DNA of 64,000 nucleotides from Cricetomys ansorgei. Its lineage: Eukaryota; Chordata; Mammalia; Rodentia; Nesomyidae. The first letter of the stretch is position 1; every line of letters begins with the position of its first letter. The translations under genes and the position numbers were made by a program. The notes under the pieces are model-generated. The model saw only the letters and a list, made by a program, of their open reading frames with translations, did no database searches and was not told the origin of the DNA. The stretch lies in assembly GCA_026225945.1 (NCBI GenBank), contig JAMJFZ010001133.1, positions 7,398,501 through 7,462,500 on the forward strand, read 5' to 3'. Shown here one piece after another: positions 36,701 to 48,519 of this stretch.

Positions 36701-37411
36701 TTAAACACCCACAAATATGTGTTTATATAGATTATGTCATTTGATTTTCTATGAAAATAAAAGAACAAATAAAGAAATAATTATAGGCTGAGTAAAAGTA
36801 GGAGTATTCTCCTGACTTCACTGTATGACTGTAGGATTTAGAAGTCAGGGAGGCTAAATAGCTTGTAGAGTTCCCATGGCTTGTCAGCAACACTGTTCTG
36901 TACTGGAGGCTGCATAGATTGCTGCTTTCAAGACCTGAGTGTAGGATCATAATTATTTTTCTGATTCCCTATGTCTTAGGATGCAAATTTATTGCTCAGA
37001 TTCACTCTGCTAGTTTTCAGTTGAGCCACGGTTCTGAATTGTTTTGTAATATTAATTTAGGTCAAGCTAAAGAAGCAATTTTAACTATCTTAATTTTTCA
37101 CTGAATGTTCATCATAATGTTATTGGTAAGAGTAGAGTGAAAATATAAATTTTGCCCAATTTTAATTGTATTACTGAGTTTCTGAATTTCTGTCGTCATA
37201 ATCTTTACATCATTGTTTTTGTTTTTGTTCTCACTTTCAGGCCAGAAAACAAGCATTCCTGTCTCAATAGACAGACTGAAGCTCATTTATCAAATAAGCT
37301 TGAGTAGAACTCTCTAAAAAATACTATATTTTAACTTTTCACTATATAAAATGGAGAAAAGTATATAAGTGTACCTGAAAAGGTAGAAAAATGCTTCAGA
37401 ATATTGATTTA
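36701..37411. other. AT-rich unique DNA
   Basis: Nothing recognised; three short frames are featureless. Confidence 0.45.
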
Positions 37412-37424
37412 GTGTGTGTGTGTG

Positions 37425-37481
<57 letters not shown>
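37412..37481. repeat. (GT)n(AT)n microsatellite
   Basis: A GT run passes into about 56 bp of nearly pure alternating AT, the longest in the window alongside the one at 5.83 kb. Confidence 0.97.
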
Positions 37482-37483
<2 letters not shown>

Positions 37484-38757
37484 GAAGTATATTTTATGGG
37501 AAATGAATTGATAAATATTAATTCTCTCATTTACACAATAACTTATTGAATATTAGATGTGAATGTGTGTGTAATACATGTTAGTCAGTTTGAGGTTAAC
37601 AAAAGAAGCATCTCTAACTTCTGTCATTCAGTGTTGTAATTTTCCCTGCCATAGTCAGCCTGCATACACTTTCCTCTCTACCCCTCAGTCACAGTGAAGC
37701 ATGTCACAGGCAATGAGCAGTGAGCAGAATTTGCTTTAGGAAACTTCTCTCTCTTCTCTGCTTCATTGCCTCCTGTCTTGACTTGGGGAAGATACCAGCA
37801 TTTCACAGTGCACACATCAAACAATACATGCTCAACCACTGATCAAGTGCAGGGAGAGAGAAGCTACTGCTATTGTGCTTAATAAAGCAGACATGATCCA
37901 TTTATGTATAAGGAATAAGCAAAAGCAATATCAATCCAAATGCTCGGTGAAAAACAAATATCTCTTTGAACTAGCTACTTAAAAATAATGGAGATATAAT
38001 TTTTAAGTGGTATGAATAGATGGTCCAAGAATTAGAATGAATCAGATAGCTATAATGTACATTTGAATTTACACTTATGATGCCTTTATAAAATAAGGGA
38101 GAGTGAATTTTCTATCTTTATGAGATGATCCCTGTGGAGGAAATATAATTACTAACAAAATTGATTGAGACCCAGCAAACTTCTTCATAAATGCAGAGCT
38201 GTAAGACAATAATTATTATGAGTAGGCAATAAACCAGAATGTGATGTGCATCAGAGATAATTGCTGAGGCTGCTAAGACACAAAGAACTCCTCCTAATGC
38301 AAAGACAGGCTAATGCAAACCAGGCATGTGTGTCCCAAGAAAAACAATGAGTAGCCCTCCAGACAATGACAGTGCCAGTTGTCAAAGATAATTCATCTTC
38401 TATGTACCTGATAATTTAAAAGTCAGCTCCGTGTATTTGCTAATTATCTTAATCCAAAGGAAAAATAAAAATTTCACTGCCTTATGACAAGACATAATTT
38501 TATAACAATAGGACACCCACTGAAGTTAGATTGCTCCCTCCGAAAGAAACTTGGAGACAAGCAATTGTCTTCCTTGATGATTAACTTTCAAAGATGAAGT
38601 TCCCTATCTCTGAGAAATACGTTATGGACATAACGTAACTTAGTTGTATTAAAATGCAATATTGTCATACATTTCAAAATAACAGAAAATGACTTCAAAT
38701 TCTAATGAAAAAATAGAGAAATATTTCTTCTTTTATTTCTTTTCAATCATATTCCTC

Positions 38758-38762
<5 letters not shown>
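37482..38762. other. Unique DNA including a candidate conserved element
   Basis: No transposon was recognised. The part 38141-38470 is unusual for its density of homeodomain-like ATTA cores and ATGCAAA octamer-like words (see findings). Confidence 0.5.

Positions 38763-38808
<46 letters not shown>
38763..38808. repeat. (GT)n microsatellite
   Basis: About 22 uninterrupted GT units. Confidence 0.97.
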
Positions 38809-40126
38809 TGCGTGGTATATGTGATATGATGTGTTTGTGTATATGCCACTGCATGTGAGTGGCTATCAGAGCATTTCTTTATAGAAACATTTCTTTTCTT
38901 CTACTTTAATGAGAGTTTTCAGGATAAAACTTGCTGACAGAGACATGCTACCTCCTTTCTTCTCTTATTTTTTATAAAGATATTTAACTTAAATTTTATG
39001 TGGGACTATCTTCATGTTAGAAGTAAATTTTCATTTCTGAAAGAACTTTAAGTTTGTAATACAATTGATCAAATAATGCTGCCTATGATAAAAAAAATTT
39101 ATGTAAATGTCCATATAAGTGAATTTTGTAGTAATTGCTTGTTCTTCGAAAGCATGTAAAAAGATGGATGGGCAAAGGGGAGTGGTTGTTCTTTTTACTA
39201 AGTATCAGAGCTAATAGCTCTCACGTTCAAATGGGATTCCATTTTGAATCAACTGTGCTTGGGTGTAAATTGTACAGATATGTATACTATTACAGTAAAC
39301 AAAAAGAAATTATAAATTTTATTTTATACAAAATAAGAAATACAAAGCTATTCTTACTACTTAAGGAAATTGAACTTAAATTATGTGTTTCTCTTCTCTT
39401 TCACAAAGCCAATTCTATGAAATAGTGACATTGACAATTTGATAGCAGCAACAGTCATATGAAATATACATGTAATAACCAAGAATGTCATATCCATTTA
39501 CATTAAGGTGATAATATCTTTTTGGCAGAAGGTAGAGTCTTGGATACAGCTTCAGGGCTGAAAAATAATGGGTACCACCAGATAGATGAAGTGTGGATGT
39601 GAGTTGGCAGGTGGTGACTGAATCTCACACATCAGATGTGTTCGGTCACACACCTGAATGATTCTATATTCCATAGACATACACTGTAGCTATCATTTTT
39701 TAATATGAAATATATGGTCATATGTGAAATTGCTTATCTTTGCACTTTTTCCGTAAATAGAAAAACGTAAATTTTAACAGTAATTTTTACAGTCTAACAT
39801 TAGAAAGTGAATAAAGTCACTTGTTCATAACAATACAAAGAAGGCTTGAACCTTGAAACAAATGGGTCATGACTTCATTATTGTCTTTCAGATCAAATCT
39901 GTCTTCCCTTGTGCTATGCTATGGGGTCCTGTGATATGGTTTTGTTAATGTTCATCATTTCCCCATCCAGTCTTTAAAATTCTGAACTGAAGAGGATTGC
40001 TAACAATTTTAAGAATATATAGATCTTAAAACATCTGCTGGATGCAAGGGGCATCTCTATGTTCTGACTCTTAGGGTGTTTATGCACATCTCCCCACTGC
40101 TCTGTCTTTATGTATTTCTAACTTCT

Positions 40127-40127
<1 letters not shown>
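38809..40127. other. AT-rich unique DNA
   Basis: No repeat family was recognised. The 96-codon plus-strand frame at 39135-39425 shows no domain. Confidence 0.5.

Positions 40128-40174
<47 letters not shown>
40128..40174. repeat. (GT)n microsatellite ending in CG
   Basis: About 21 GT units followed by CGCG. Confidence 0.97.
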
Positions 40175-40955
40175 TATTGAAATGGTGAAACTGTTGTAAG
40201 AGAAAATTTGAGTTGGCCTCAGGAACAATTCAGCCTCTATCATTCCACAATAGGTACTTTAGTGTCAAAGTTGACTACATATCAATACGATTATCAAACC
40301 CTACAAAATAACCAGTCACAATGATATAATATGATTTTAAATCCCGTCTTTCTTTATTAATGTCCATCAACTAGTCACAGTTTAATTTTAATCCAACTCT
40401 ATTTTGAAGTGTCTTCTTAGAATAATAGTATTTATTCCTTTAAAAAAGAAAACAGCTTTTATCTCTTTAAAGATGAAATGATGTGGAAATAAATTATTTC
40501 TTTACTTTTAGCAAAGGAGTCCCAGAGAATGTATTGAAAGGCTAGAGACAGAAAACACCAGCTTACTTAGTGTTTAGCTAAATTTTTCACCCAGAGTACA
40601 TAAGCCCTAAGCCAGGAAAGCATACCATGCCCTGCCGGAGTCTGAGAAAGAAACAACATCTCCTCCCTTCTAAGTCTAAGGTCAATATCACACACACCAG
40701 CCTACGGTCTTTCATCTCTCTTAGAACTTCATACAGGAACTTTTTTGACATGAGATTTTCAAGATCATAAGAATGAAAATAAAAATAAATTTGGTAATAA
40801 AGAAAAATAAAACAAACCATGGGAAAATTAGTTATCAAACCACTTTTTAAGCTTTCAGAATAGTGCTCGTCATACTGCAAGATAGTCAAATATTCAGAAA
40901 TATGTGAAATAAGTTTGTATTGAAAAGAAAATTATTCAGAAGTGTAGACACTAAT
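40175..40955. other. Unique DNA
   Basis: A 100-codon minus-strand frame (40587-40889) has no recognised domain. Confidence 0.45.
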
Positions 40956-40962
40956 TCTTTCT

Positions 40963-41020
<58 letters not shown>

Positions 41021-41027
41021 TTTCTTT
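40956..41027. repeat. (CTTT)n microsatellite
   Basis: About 15 CTTT units with flanking variants. It produces the Ser/Phe/Leu-rich plus-strand frame at 40920-41129. Confidence 0.97.
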
Positions 41028-41109
41028 ACTATTTATGTAATTACACTAATCTTTTGGAGACATTATATATATTGTATATATGTGTATGTCTTATCTTTAA
41101 TCAATAAAT

Positions 41110-41377
41110 ATTCATTCTATAGTCATTAAATCTCACCAACATGGCTTCCTAAACATGAATTACAGAAGATGACATCAATAGACTTGCTAATGTGAAAATA
41201 GATATCTAAAGGCAACTGGGGAATGCTGAGAGAAGGAGACATAGTTCTCTCCAAGGAAATGCACACCAATTGGTTATTCAATATCACACAATCATCTCAG
41301 AAAACATACATACAAGGAACATTATACAGACAAAGCAAGTTTTATTTAAATATTTAGAAACTATATATCTATCTAGA

Positions 41378-41421
<44 letters not shown>

Positions 41422-41610
41422 CATATGTGTCCCATTTAAAAATAAGAGAGAGAGGTCATAAATTTGAAAAAGTGCAAGGATTTGGGTTACATAGGAGCTT
41501 TGGAGGGAGGAAAGGGAAATAATATATGAAACAATCTAAAAAGACAATTTTTAAAAGTATGCTAATAATATTATTGCAAAATGGGAGGAAATACAATGAT
41601 ACTAAAATTA
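41110..41610 (+). mobile_element. LINE-1 3' UTR (old rodent subfamily), plus strand
   Basis: 'tctcaccaacatggcttcct', 'aaacatgaattacagaagat', 'ctggggaatgctgagagaag', 'ccaattggttattcaatatc' and 'gcttggagggaggaaag'-like DNA follow the consensus order. It matches the copy at 12.2 kb. A GT microsatellite (41381-41418) has grown inside it. Confidence 0.8.
41381..41418. repeat. (GT)n microsatellite
   Basis: About 19 GT units inside the L1 3' UTR. Confidence 0.97.
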
Positions 41611-41659
41611 AAATTGTAGTATATATATATTAGTACATAAAGTCTTTCAGATGTTGAAA

Positions 41660-41797
41660 ACGAGAACACAGCACTTGGGAGGCAGAGGCTGGGGAGCCTC
41701 TGTGAATTCAACTCCAGCTTAGTCTACAGAGCCAGTTCCAGGACAACCAGAGCTACACACAGAGAAAGTCTGTTTCAAAAAACCAAAAGAGTAAAAC
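41660..41797 (+). repeat. B1 SINE, 5'-truncated, plus strand
   Basis: 'agcacttgggaggcagaggc', 'gtctacagagccagttccag' and 'gacaaccagagctacacac', ending in an A-rich tail. The first ~30 bp of B1 are missing. Confidence 0.93.
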
Positions 41798-42639
41798 AAA
41801 TAGAAGTTCATAATGGGTCACCTGCTAGATCTTATTGATTTTGTCCTTCGACTTTAGGTACCACGTATTCTAATACTGCCTCTATACTGGATTTGTTGTT
41901 TGATTTTGATTTTGGTTGGCTCTTGATGAAACTGAGCCTTCTTTTGTTAGCACCTGAATAACAAAAGGAGAAACCCACCCTAGAAGGGAGCAACCAGAAA
42001 ACAAGCATATTCACTGTTCTGCATTGCATGACAGGAAAATATATCTTTCTTAAGACAACAGAATGAAAACCTTCACAGTGGCATGTCTTCTGAGTCACTG
42101 TTCTGTGCTTCTGAAAAAATGCAAAGAGAAATGTATATTAATGTTACTACAGATATGTGCGATTATCAGGGAAATGAAAAAGAAATCATCATTTGGGAGA
42201 AAATATAGTCCTTTACTTAAAAAAATTACATAAACTGTACTCATATATTTCAAAACTGCATTTATATAATGGGTGACAAATAAATATTTTAAAAGTCCTT
42301 GGTCTGCTGAATGGGAGAGGAAAATCAGATTGGAGAGAGGAGCCTAAAGTATGCTAATAGAAAGAGGAAAGGCTGTACATACTCCTACTCTATTTTCTTC
42401 ATTATTTCACATTCCCCCAAATAATTGAATTAATGCTCATTTCAAAGGGGTATGTTGAAATGATACAAAGCTTTTTAATTATTAGTTTGGGTTCTTTTTT
42501 CCATTATGTAAACTTTTTTACAGTAGGCATTTGCATTCGTGTATTCTGGTTAGCAATCCTGTAACAGTGCCACACCTGAACGTGCACCATGAGATAACAA
42601 AATTCATTGGAAAGTTTACTGTTTAAAAAATGTGCTACA
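41798..42639. other. Unique DNA
   Basis: An 88-codon minus-strand frame at 41832-42098 lacks a recognised domain. No repeat family was recognised. Confidence 0.45.
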
Positions 42640-43139
42640 CAGAAGGGTCAGGACACCAGGAGAACAAGGCCCTCAGAATTAACTAAGCAGGACTCATAGT
42701 GACTCACAGAGACTGAAGAGGCAATCGTGGAGCCTGCCTGCATGGGTCTGTGCCAGGTCCTCTGTGTATATGTTCTGATTGTTTGCTTGGTGTTTTTGTG
42801 GGATTACTAGCAGTGGTAGAGGAAGTATCTCTGACTATTTTGCCTGATCTTGGGACTCTTTTCCTCCTGCTGGGTTGCCTCATTCAACCATGTTTTGGGA
42901 AGGTTTGTGCCTAGTTTTATTGTATCTTGTGTTATGTTACATTTTTAATCTATGGGAGACCTGACCTTTTCTGAGGGAAAACTGAGGAGAATGGCTCTGG
43001 GGTAGAGTAGAGGTGGGCCAGAACGTGGAGGGAATGAAGGGAGAGGGATCTGTGTTCAGGATGTGTTGTAAGAATAAAATAAAATAAAATAAAATAAAAT
43101 AAAATAAAATAAAATAAAATAAAATAAAATAAAATAAAA
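42640..43139 (+). mobile_element. LINE-1 3' UTR (Lx-like) with (AAAAT)n tail, plus strand
   Basis: 'aactaagcaggactcatagt', 'ctgcatgggtctgtgccagg', 'ttttcctcctgctgggttgc' and 'gagacctgaccttttctgag' precede a purine-rich end. A 13- to 14-unit AAAAT tail (43073-43139) follows. It is relatively well preserved for this window and is the reference copy for recognising the minus-strand relic at 21.3 kb. Confidence 0.9.
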
Positions 43140-44128
43140 ATATGCTACAACTCATGACATTATTTCTGTAAAGATTTCGGAGTTCATTTATTCAAAGAGA
43201 GTAATGGTCTGTGTTTTATGCATCTTTTCCATATGCTAGCAGCAACCCATTTGTCTGCTCTATGAATAATGGTTCCCCTTGCATAGCATAAACACTCTTG
43301 ACTGCCAGTTTTCTTCCACCTTCTGTTTGGCACTGTCTCCTTGGTTGTGCCTGAGATTGGTTTTGCTCGATCTTGACTGTCCTCACTTTCAATTCTTTCA
43401 TTTCTCAGATCATTTGAAAGTAACTTCAATTACCACCGAATGTCACCTGGATAAGAATGAATGTTTACTGAGTTTTTAGGCCAAATTTTTCCTCAGAGTC
43501 ATAACTGATCACAAGACAGATTTATCAAAATGTAAAAAGACATCCCAAGTAAAGCAGCCTTCATTTTCACCCCACCATGTACAATAGCATGGACACACAC
43601 CTAGTCCTCAACAAGTTACTTCTATAATCCCTTGCTTGAGACAGAGCTTAGTGGCACTCTAGTAAACCTTTTCCTCTCCTCAATTTCCACCCATTAACAG
43701 ATTCTGTAGATACTCATTCCTTTAAACCTTGCAAGGCATTTGTGTTTGTCCTTACTCTCTTATATCACTTCAAGCAATCTGCTTGTCCTGAAATACTTTC
43801 TTGGTCTCCCAAGTGTTTTCCATGCTTTGGTTCCCCAGTTGAAGTAGACCCCTTTACTGCTGCACTAGGATGGTTTTCTTCATAAACATAATTGTGCTTG
43901 TTTTCTTGATGTGCTTTCACAGCTTTTATATGTTTTAAATCAAGAATTAACAAAAATTATGTGTTCATAAAGTTTTATTGAAACAAAGCATGTCTGTTCA
44001 ATTTTTATGACATATGCTGCTTAAACTCTAATAAGAAAAGGGGTAGAAAGTACAGCATCTGCATTCAAAGCTTAAATATATAGACCTTCATACAAAATGA
44101 TAATAATGTGCTTAAAAGTGTAATTTCC
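43140..44128. other. Unique DNA; unclassified open frames on the minus strand
   Basis: Minus-strand frames at 43184-43429, 43216-43401 (same strand, other frame) and 43765-43953 look less low-complexity than most in the window but match nothing I recognise. No repeat family was recognised. Confidence 0.4.
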
Positions 44129-44244
44129 TGTTTCCTTCCTTCTTTCCTTTCTTCCTTCTTTTTTTCTTCACTCCTTGCTTCATTTCTTCCTTCCTTCCTC
44201 TATCTTTCCTGCCTTCCTTCCCTCTTTCCCTCCATTCTCCCTTC

Positions 44245-44321
<77 letters not shown>

Positions 44322-44417
44322 TTCCTTCTTCCTTCCTTCCTTCCTTCCTTCCTTCCTTCCTTCCTTCCTTCCTTCCTTCCTTCCTTCCTTCCTTCCTTCC
44401 TTCCTTCCTTCCTTCCT

Positions 44418-44465
<48 letters not shown>

Positions 44466-44482
44466 TTTCTTTCTTTCTTTCC
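44129..44482. repeat. Polypyrimidine tract: (CTTT)n-(CCTT)n-(CTTT)n
   Basis: About 350 bp with almost no purine on the plus strand. It has an irregular T/C lead (44129-44244), then CTTT (44245-44318), CCTT (44319-44419) and CTTT again (44420-44482). Two long overlapping Ser/Phe/Leu/Pro frames (up to 125 codons) are low-complexity artefacts. Confidence 0.98.
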
Positions 44483-44559
44483 TAGGGATGGAAAAAATAG
44501 TTGTCCTGTGACAAAACCATAGAATCTGTTGTTATATTTTTAAAAATTAAATATATGAG
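44483..44559. other. Short spacer
   Basis: Nothing recognised. Confidence 0.4.
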
Positions 44560-44925
44560 ACTCTCCTACAATGTACTTTGATCATATTCTCCTGGACTCT
44601 TCACCCTATCTCCTTCCAGATGCTATATCCCCAATTCTGTGTCCACTTGTTTATTTGTTTTAAATCCATTGATTCCACTTTATATGAGCCACATAGTCCT
44701 GGATGTGAGACTATCCATTACAGTATTGTTGATATACAAAGGGCCACACTCTTTAAAAGAAATGATTCTATCCTACAAGCTACGTCTTCAACATAGGATG
44801 GGATTCCGTGACCACTTTCCCTCTCCTAGAATTTTGATCGATTTGATTCTTGTTTAGGTTTTGTGCATGTTAGCTCCACTGCTGTGAGTTAATATTGCAA
44901 CCATTGCAGCTTATTGCCAGTGTGC
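44560..44925 (-). mobile_element. LINE-1 3' UTR relic (older subfamily), minus strand
   Basis: 'gtactttgatcatattctcc', 'tgagccacatagtcctggat', 'gggccacactctttaaaaga' and 'tgctgtgagttaatattgc' follow the reverse-complement order of an old rodent L1 3' UTR. It is the same type as 26.34 and 61.3 kb. Both plus-strand frames here fall inside it. Confidence 0.75.
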
Positions 44926-45556
44926 TCTCGGTTACCCTCCACAACTTGATGGTAATAATAAATGATGAATCGTAACAAATGGACAAATCAAACTGGTATT
45001 TACCTGAAAGTTTCATCTCTACTGGCTAGATTTTATGATTCTGGGGATGCTATGCATGCTAGTAATCATGTGTCTTGCCCAGATGTGAACACTGAGACTT
45101 ATTGTTAACAACTATCCTAGCAAGTTATGCCACTTGTGCAACAGTAGCATGAATGTTTTGAAACATTCAATAATTTTCTGATTGAATATATGTCCAACTC
45201 CACAAGATGAAACTCATATTGCCATAAGAATCTGTGGCTAAATAAGTCAAAGGCACTAAGTAAAAACCTATTATTATTATTCTGTTAAATGAACACAGTT
45301 TTAAACAAACAATTTATCATAGATACATACACATCTCATCCCTCCTCATAGAAACTTCTTTTTGCAGTAGATGGTGATTAACACAGAGATCCACAACTGA
45401 TCAATGTAACATGGAGAGATTAAGAGACTTCATAACAGTCAGCACTAAATGAGATTTCTATATCACAATTCTACTTCCTAGGCTGAGTGAGCGTTGTTGC
45501 AAAAGAGGGGTATACACATTGTAAGGGCCAGAGGTGGTTGATGACTACAAAAAAAC
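44926..45556. other. Unique DNA
   Basis: Nothing recognised. Confidence 0.45.
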
Positions 45557-45782
45557 TTCTTTCGGGGAAGTTATTTTTTATTTTATGCATGAGATTATTT
45601 GCTTGCATGCATGTTTATGTACCACTTGTGTGTCTGATGCCTAAGGATGCCAGAAGAGGGATTTGGTTCACCTAGAACTAAATTTATGCAATTGTGAGCT
45701 ATTTTGCAGATGCCTGAAACTGAACCTAGATTCTCTGCAAGAGCATCAGAACTCTTAATTGCTGAGCTATGTCTCCTAATAC
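45557..45782 (-). repeat. B3 SINE, minus strand
   Basis: 'ttttattttatgcatgagat' tail on the left, 'gatgccagaagaggga', 'tgcctgaaactgaaccta', 'ctctgcaagagcatcagaac' and 'tcttaattgctgagctatg' on the right. This is a diverged but near-complete B3. Confidence 0.85.
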
Positions 45783-45835
45783 AAATGATAATTTCTTCTG
45801 TTTTCCCAATAAATCACTAAGTCCTTTTAAAAATG

Positions 45836-45854
45836 TTTATATATATATATATAT
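45836..45854. repeat. (TA)n microsatellite
   Basis: Nine TA units. Confidence 0.9.
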
Positions 45855-46249
45855 CAGTCACTGCTTTAGGCATTTATCATAATATCAGTACCTGTTTATA
45901 TATTACTACTCATGTGCACAACAGACGCACACACACAATTTTATGTGTACTTGCATCAGTCATTTTACAGTTAATCATATTAGAAAATATTTTCAACTTT
46001 CCTCATAATTTCTTTTCATATGAAATTTCTTGTTTTAGATAATTTTTCATTTCTTGATCATTTTTCATTAATTTAAAGGTCCAATATGACTTTTATTTTG
46101 ACTAAAAAGTCATATTCTGGCATGAATTAATATCCTTTGTCCTTATGATTGTTTTATCTTCCTATGCTGTGTTTCTGTGTCTTTTATTAATACCCCAATT
46201 GTTTTCATTTTATTCATGTGACTGTTACTATCTTTCTTCTTCTTTTACT
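45855..46249. other. AT-rich unique DNA
   Basis: Nothing recognised. Confidence 0.45.
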
Positions 46250-46345
46250 GTAAGTGGAACCACAGGACATGTAGCATCACAAGTGCTAAATAAACCATAT
46301 TGCTTACCACATATTCAGAGCTTAATAAATGCTAACTGTGTGGAT
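46250..46345 (+). mobile_element. Possible L2/MIR 3' end, plus strand
   Basis: 'gtaagtggaaccacaggac' then 'cacatattcagagcttaata' and 'aatgctaactgtgtgg' resemble the shared end of L2/MIR ('...cacatagtaggtgctcaataaatg'). Short and weak. Confidence 0.4.
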
Positions 46346-48139
46346 ATAAACATAAATTTAAATAATTACCATCTGAGAGGTTTGATTTTTAAAGAAAATA
46401 TTGTATAACATATGTTTTATATATATTTTGGCGAGTTTTGTTTTGCTTTAGAAACGGGAATTCTGAAAATTTTGCTCTTGTTTTCCTTTCATCATATACA
46501 TTTTTATCTTATATGACGCAGAAACAAAACAAAGAATAATGATAACAATGCAGTATCTCAGATTCCACTCAGTTATATAGTGTATTATGTTTACATTTTA
46601 CATATTTTTTTTTACTTACTGATCATTTTCATAAAATTATAAAATTGAGATATTCCCATTGATTTCATTGCCTTTTTAAAATTATCTTTTTCCTGTAATA
46701 ATGTTGATTTATATGGATTTCCCTTGTACGCCTCTTGTTCTCAGGACCTGACTTTATTCAAGTCCAATTATAGTCTTGGTACTCATGTTTCTCAGAGAAC
46801 ACATTACTGAGCTTGGTACTGAACACAAATAAGCAACAAATCCACAGAAATTATGAAATTGTAGAAGAATGCATGAGTAGCTAAGGATTGATTTTGCTTT
46901 CATTGTACATGTCTCTGTAGGAAATACATAGACGTTCTCTGTAGCAGTCTCAGTTAATAACATTGCTTCCTAGAGTTGTTTCTAAGCTATTTTTTCTTAG
47001 TTATGAAATGAGAAAGATAGCTTGAGGATGAAGTAAAGAAACTGCTTAAAAGAATAATATTTTAATGGAATACTCTAGAAGCGGAGGAATGAAACTACAT
47101 AGCGGTTCTGGTTCTCGAGAGGACTAATCTACATGAGAATAAAGCAGGGCATTGTTCTCTATCTCTCATCAAAATTAAGTTTCTGTCAAGGCAAATTTGA
47201 TTATTCCTATTAACATAGATTCCATGTTTGGAAAGGAGAGAATAGCAAAATATACAGCATGCTTCTGGTAAAAAGGATGATTTCAGCTCTCATTTTACAT
47301 TGAGGATACAAAAAAAGTGGGGTCAAATGCCATATTTAATATAAAGAATTCAAAGAAATTAGTGTGAGTCTAAAGTAGCTTAATAAGAGCTTAGAAAAGC
47401 AGCACAATGCCAGTTCCTCCTGGATTTTTACAAGGACGCTCTTGCATACCTTCTTATATATACTTGCATATCCTTTTGAAAGATTTTGACATGTTAAACT
47501 TGAAGCCATTTTGGCATCCATATTTTACCACTCCTGCCTAATTTCTCATCTCATTTGTGTTAGGTGGTGTGGTCCAGCAATATGTACCTATAACATACTG
47601 TAATATGTCAAACTTGTTTTCTAAGTGTAGCTTTATTCTTAACGGTATTTACAAAATCTTACAGCACAAAAGTAATGGAAGTTTGAAAGACAGGAAAGAA
47701 TACACTTAGTCATGCATTTAGTCTCTATGTAAAGATTATAAATTTTGTGTTTAAATAATCAATGAATAATACACTGTATATACAGACTTTATTCCATTAA
47801 TAAAAACATTATGACATCCTATCTAATGATTATGTTTAAATTGAAAATTTATATATTAACCAATAAATGTAAAAAATACTACAGACAAAATTACAAAATC
47901 TAGTATTTACTAGAATGTTTTAATAAATTAAAAAGTGCTTTAAGTGTCAGAGCTGATATTCTGCTGGTCCAGGAAGCAGTGAACTTTTCATCTAAATTCA
48001 TAAAGAGATTATGAACAATGTGAGTGTCCACTCATGTCTTCACATTAGAGCAAACATTGCAGATCTAAGGCACTGGTTATTTTTTCTGTTGGTAACACTA
48101 TTTCTCATTAGTCTAGCATATTTCTTTTCACTTGTTTCA
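46346..48139. other. AT-rich unique DNA
   Basis: No repeat family or gene was recognised; short featureless frames only. Confidence 0.5.
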
Positions 48140-48490
48140 GACTCAATTGAGGGATTTCTAAGGAGAGATTTGTATTCACTGTATTTGTATCAATGAGGAA
48201 TTGTCTTGCTTGAAGGTTAATGTGGAAGAGCCAAGCTCACTGTTCCCAGTATCATCCTCGTGCGGGTGAGCATGGGCTGATTAGAAAGCTAGCATAAAGC
48301 TAGAGAGCCCAGAGCAAGGCAAGAAACAGTATTCCTTAGTGGATTCACCTTCAGAGACGGCTTGAGCTCCTGCCTCAACTTCCCTTAATGTTGAACTGTG
48401 ACTTAGAAATGTATGTTGAAATTCAACATCTGTCCTCCAACTTTCTCTTGCTCATGGTGTTTGTCATAGTAACAGAGACAACCTACAGCA
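48140..48490 (+). mobile_element. ERV-type LTR (common rodent family), plus strand
   Basis: 'aggaattgtcttgcttgaag' and 'gttaatgtggaagagcc' open it. 'gagctcctgcctcaacttcc' and 'cttaatgttgaactgtgac' follow, then 'ctcatggtgtttgtcatagt' and 'aacagagacaacctacagc'. This is the order of a widespread rodent LTR ending '...atggtgttttatcacagcaatagaaaccctaac'. No internal region is attached. Confidence 0.7.
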
Positions 48491-48519
48491 CTTGGTGTTA
48501 GTATGTGATTCAAAGATTA

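Noticed and set aside
43073..43139. Possible telomere- or satellite-like array
   Set aside because: AAAAT units directly follow an L1 3' UTR and are its variable A-rich tail.
44108..44522. Overlapping open frames of up to 125 codons rich in Ser, Phe, Leu and Pro
   Set aside because: They are translations of the CTTT/CCTT tract in different frames; stop codons simply cannot occur in pure pyrimidine DNA.
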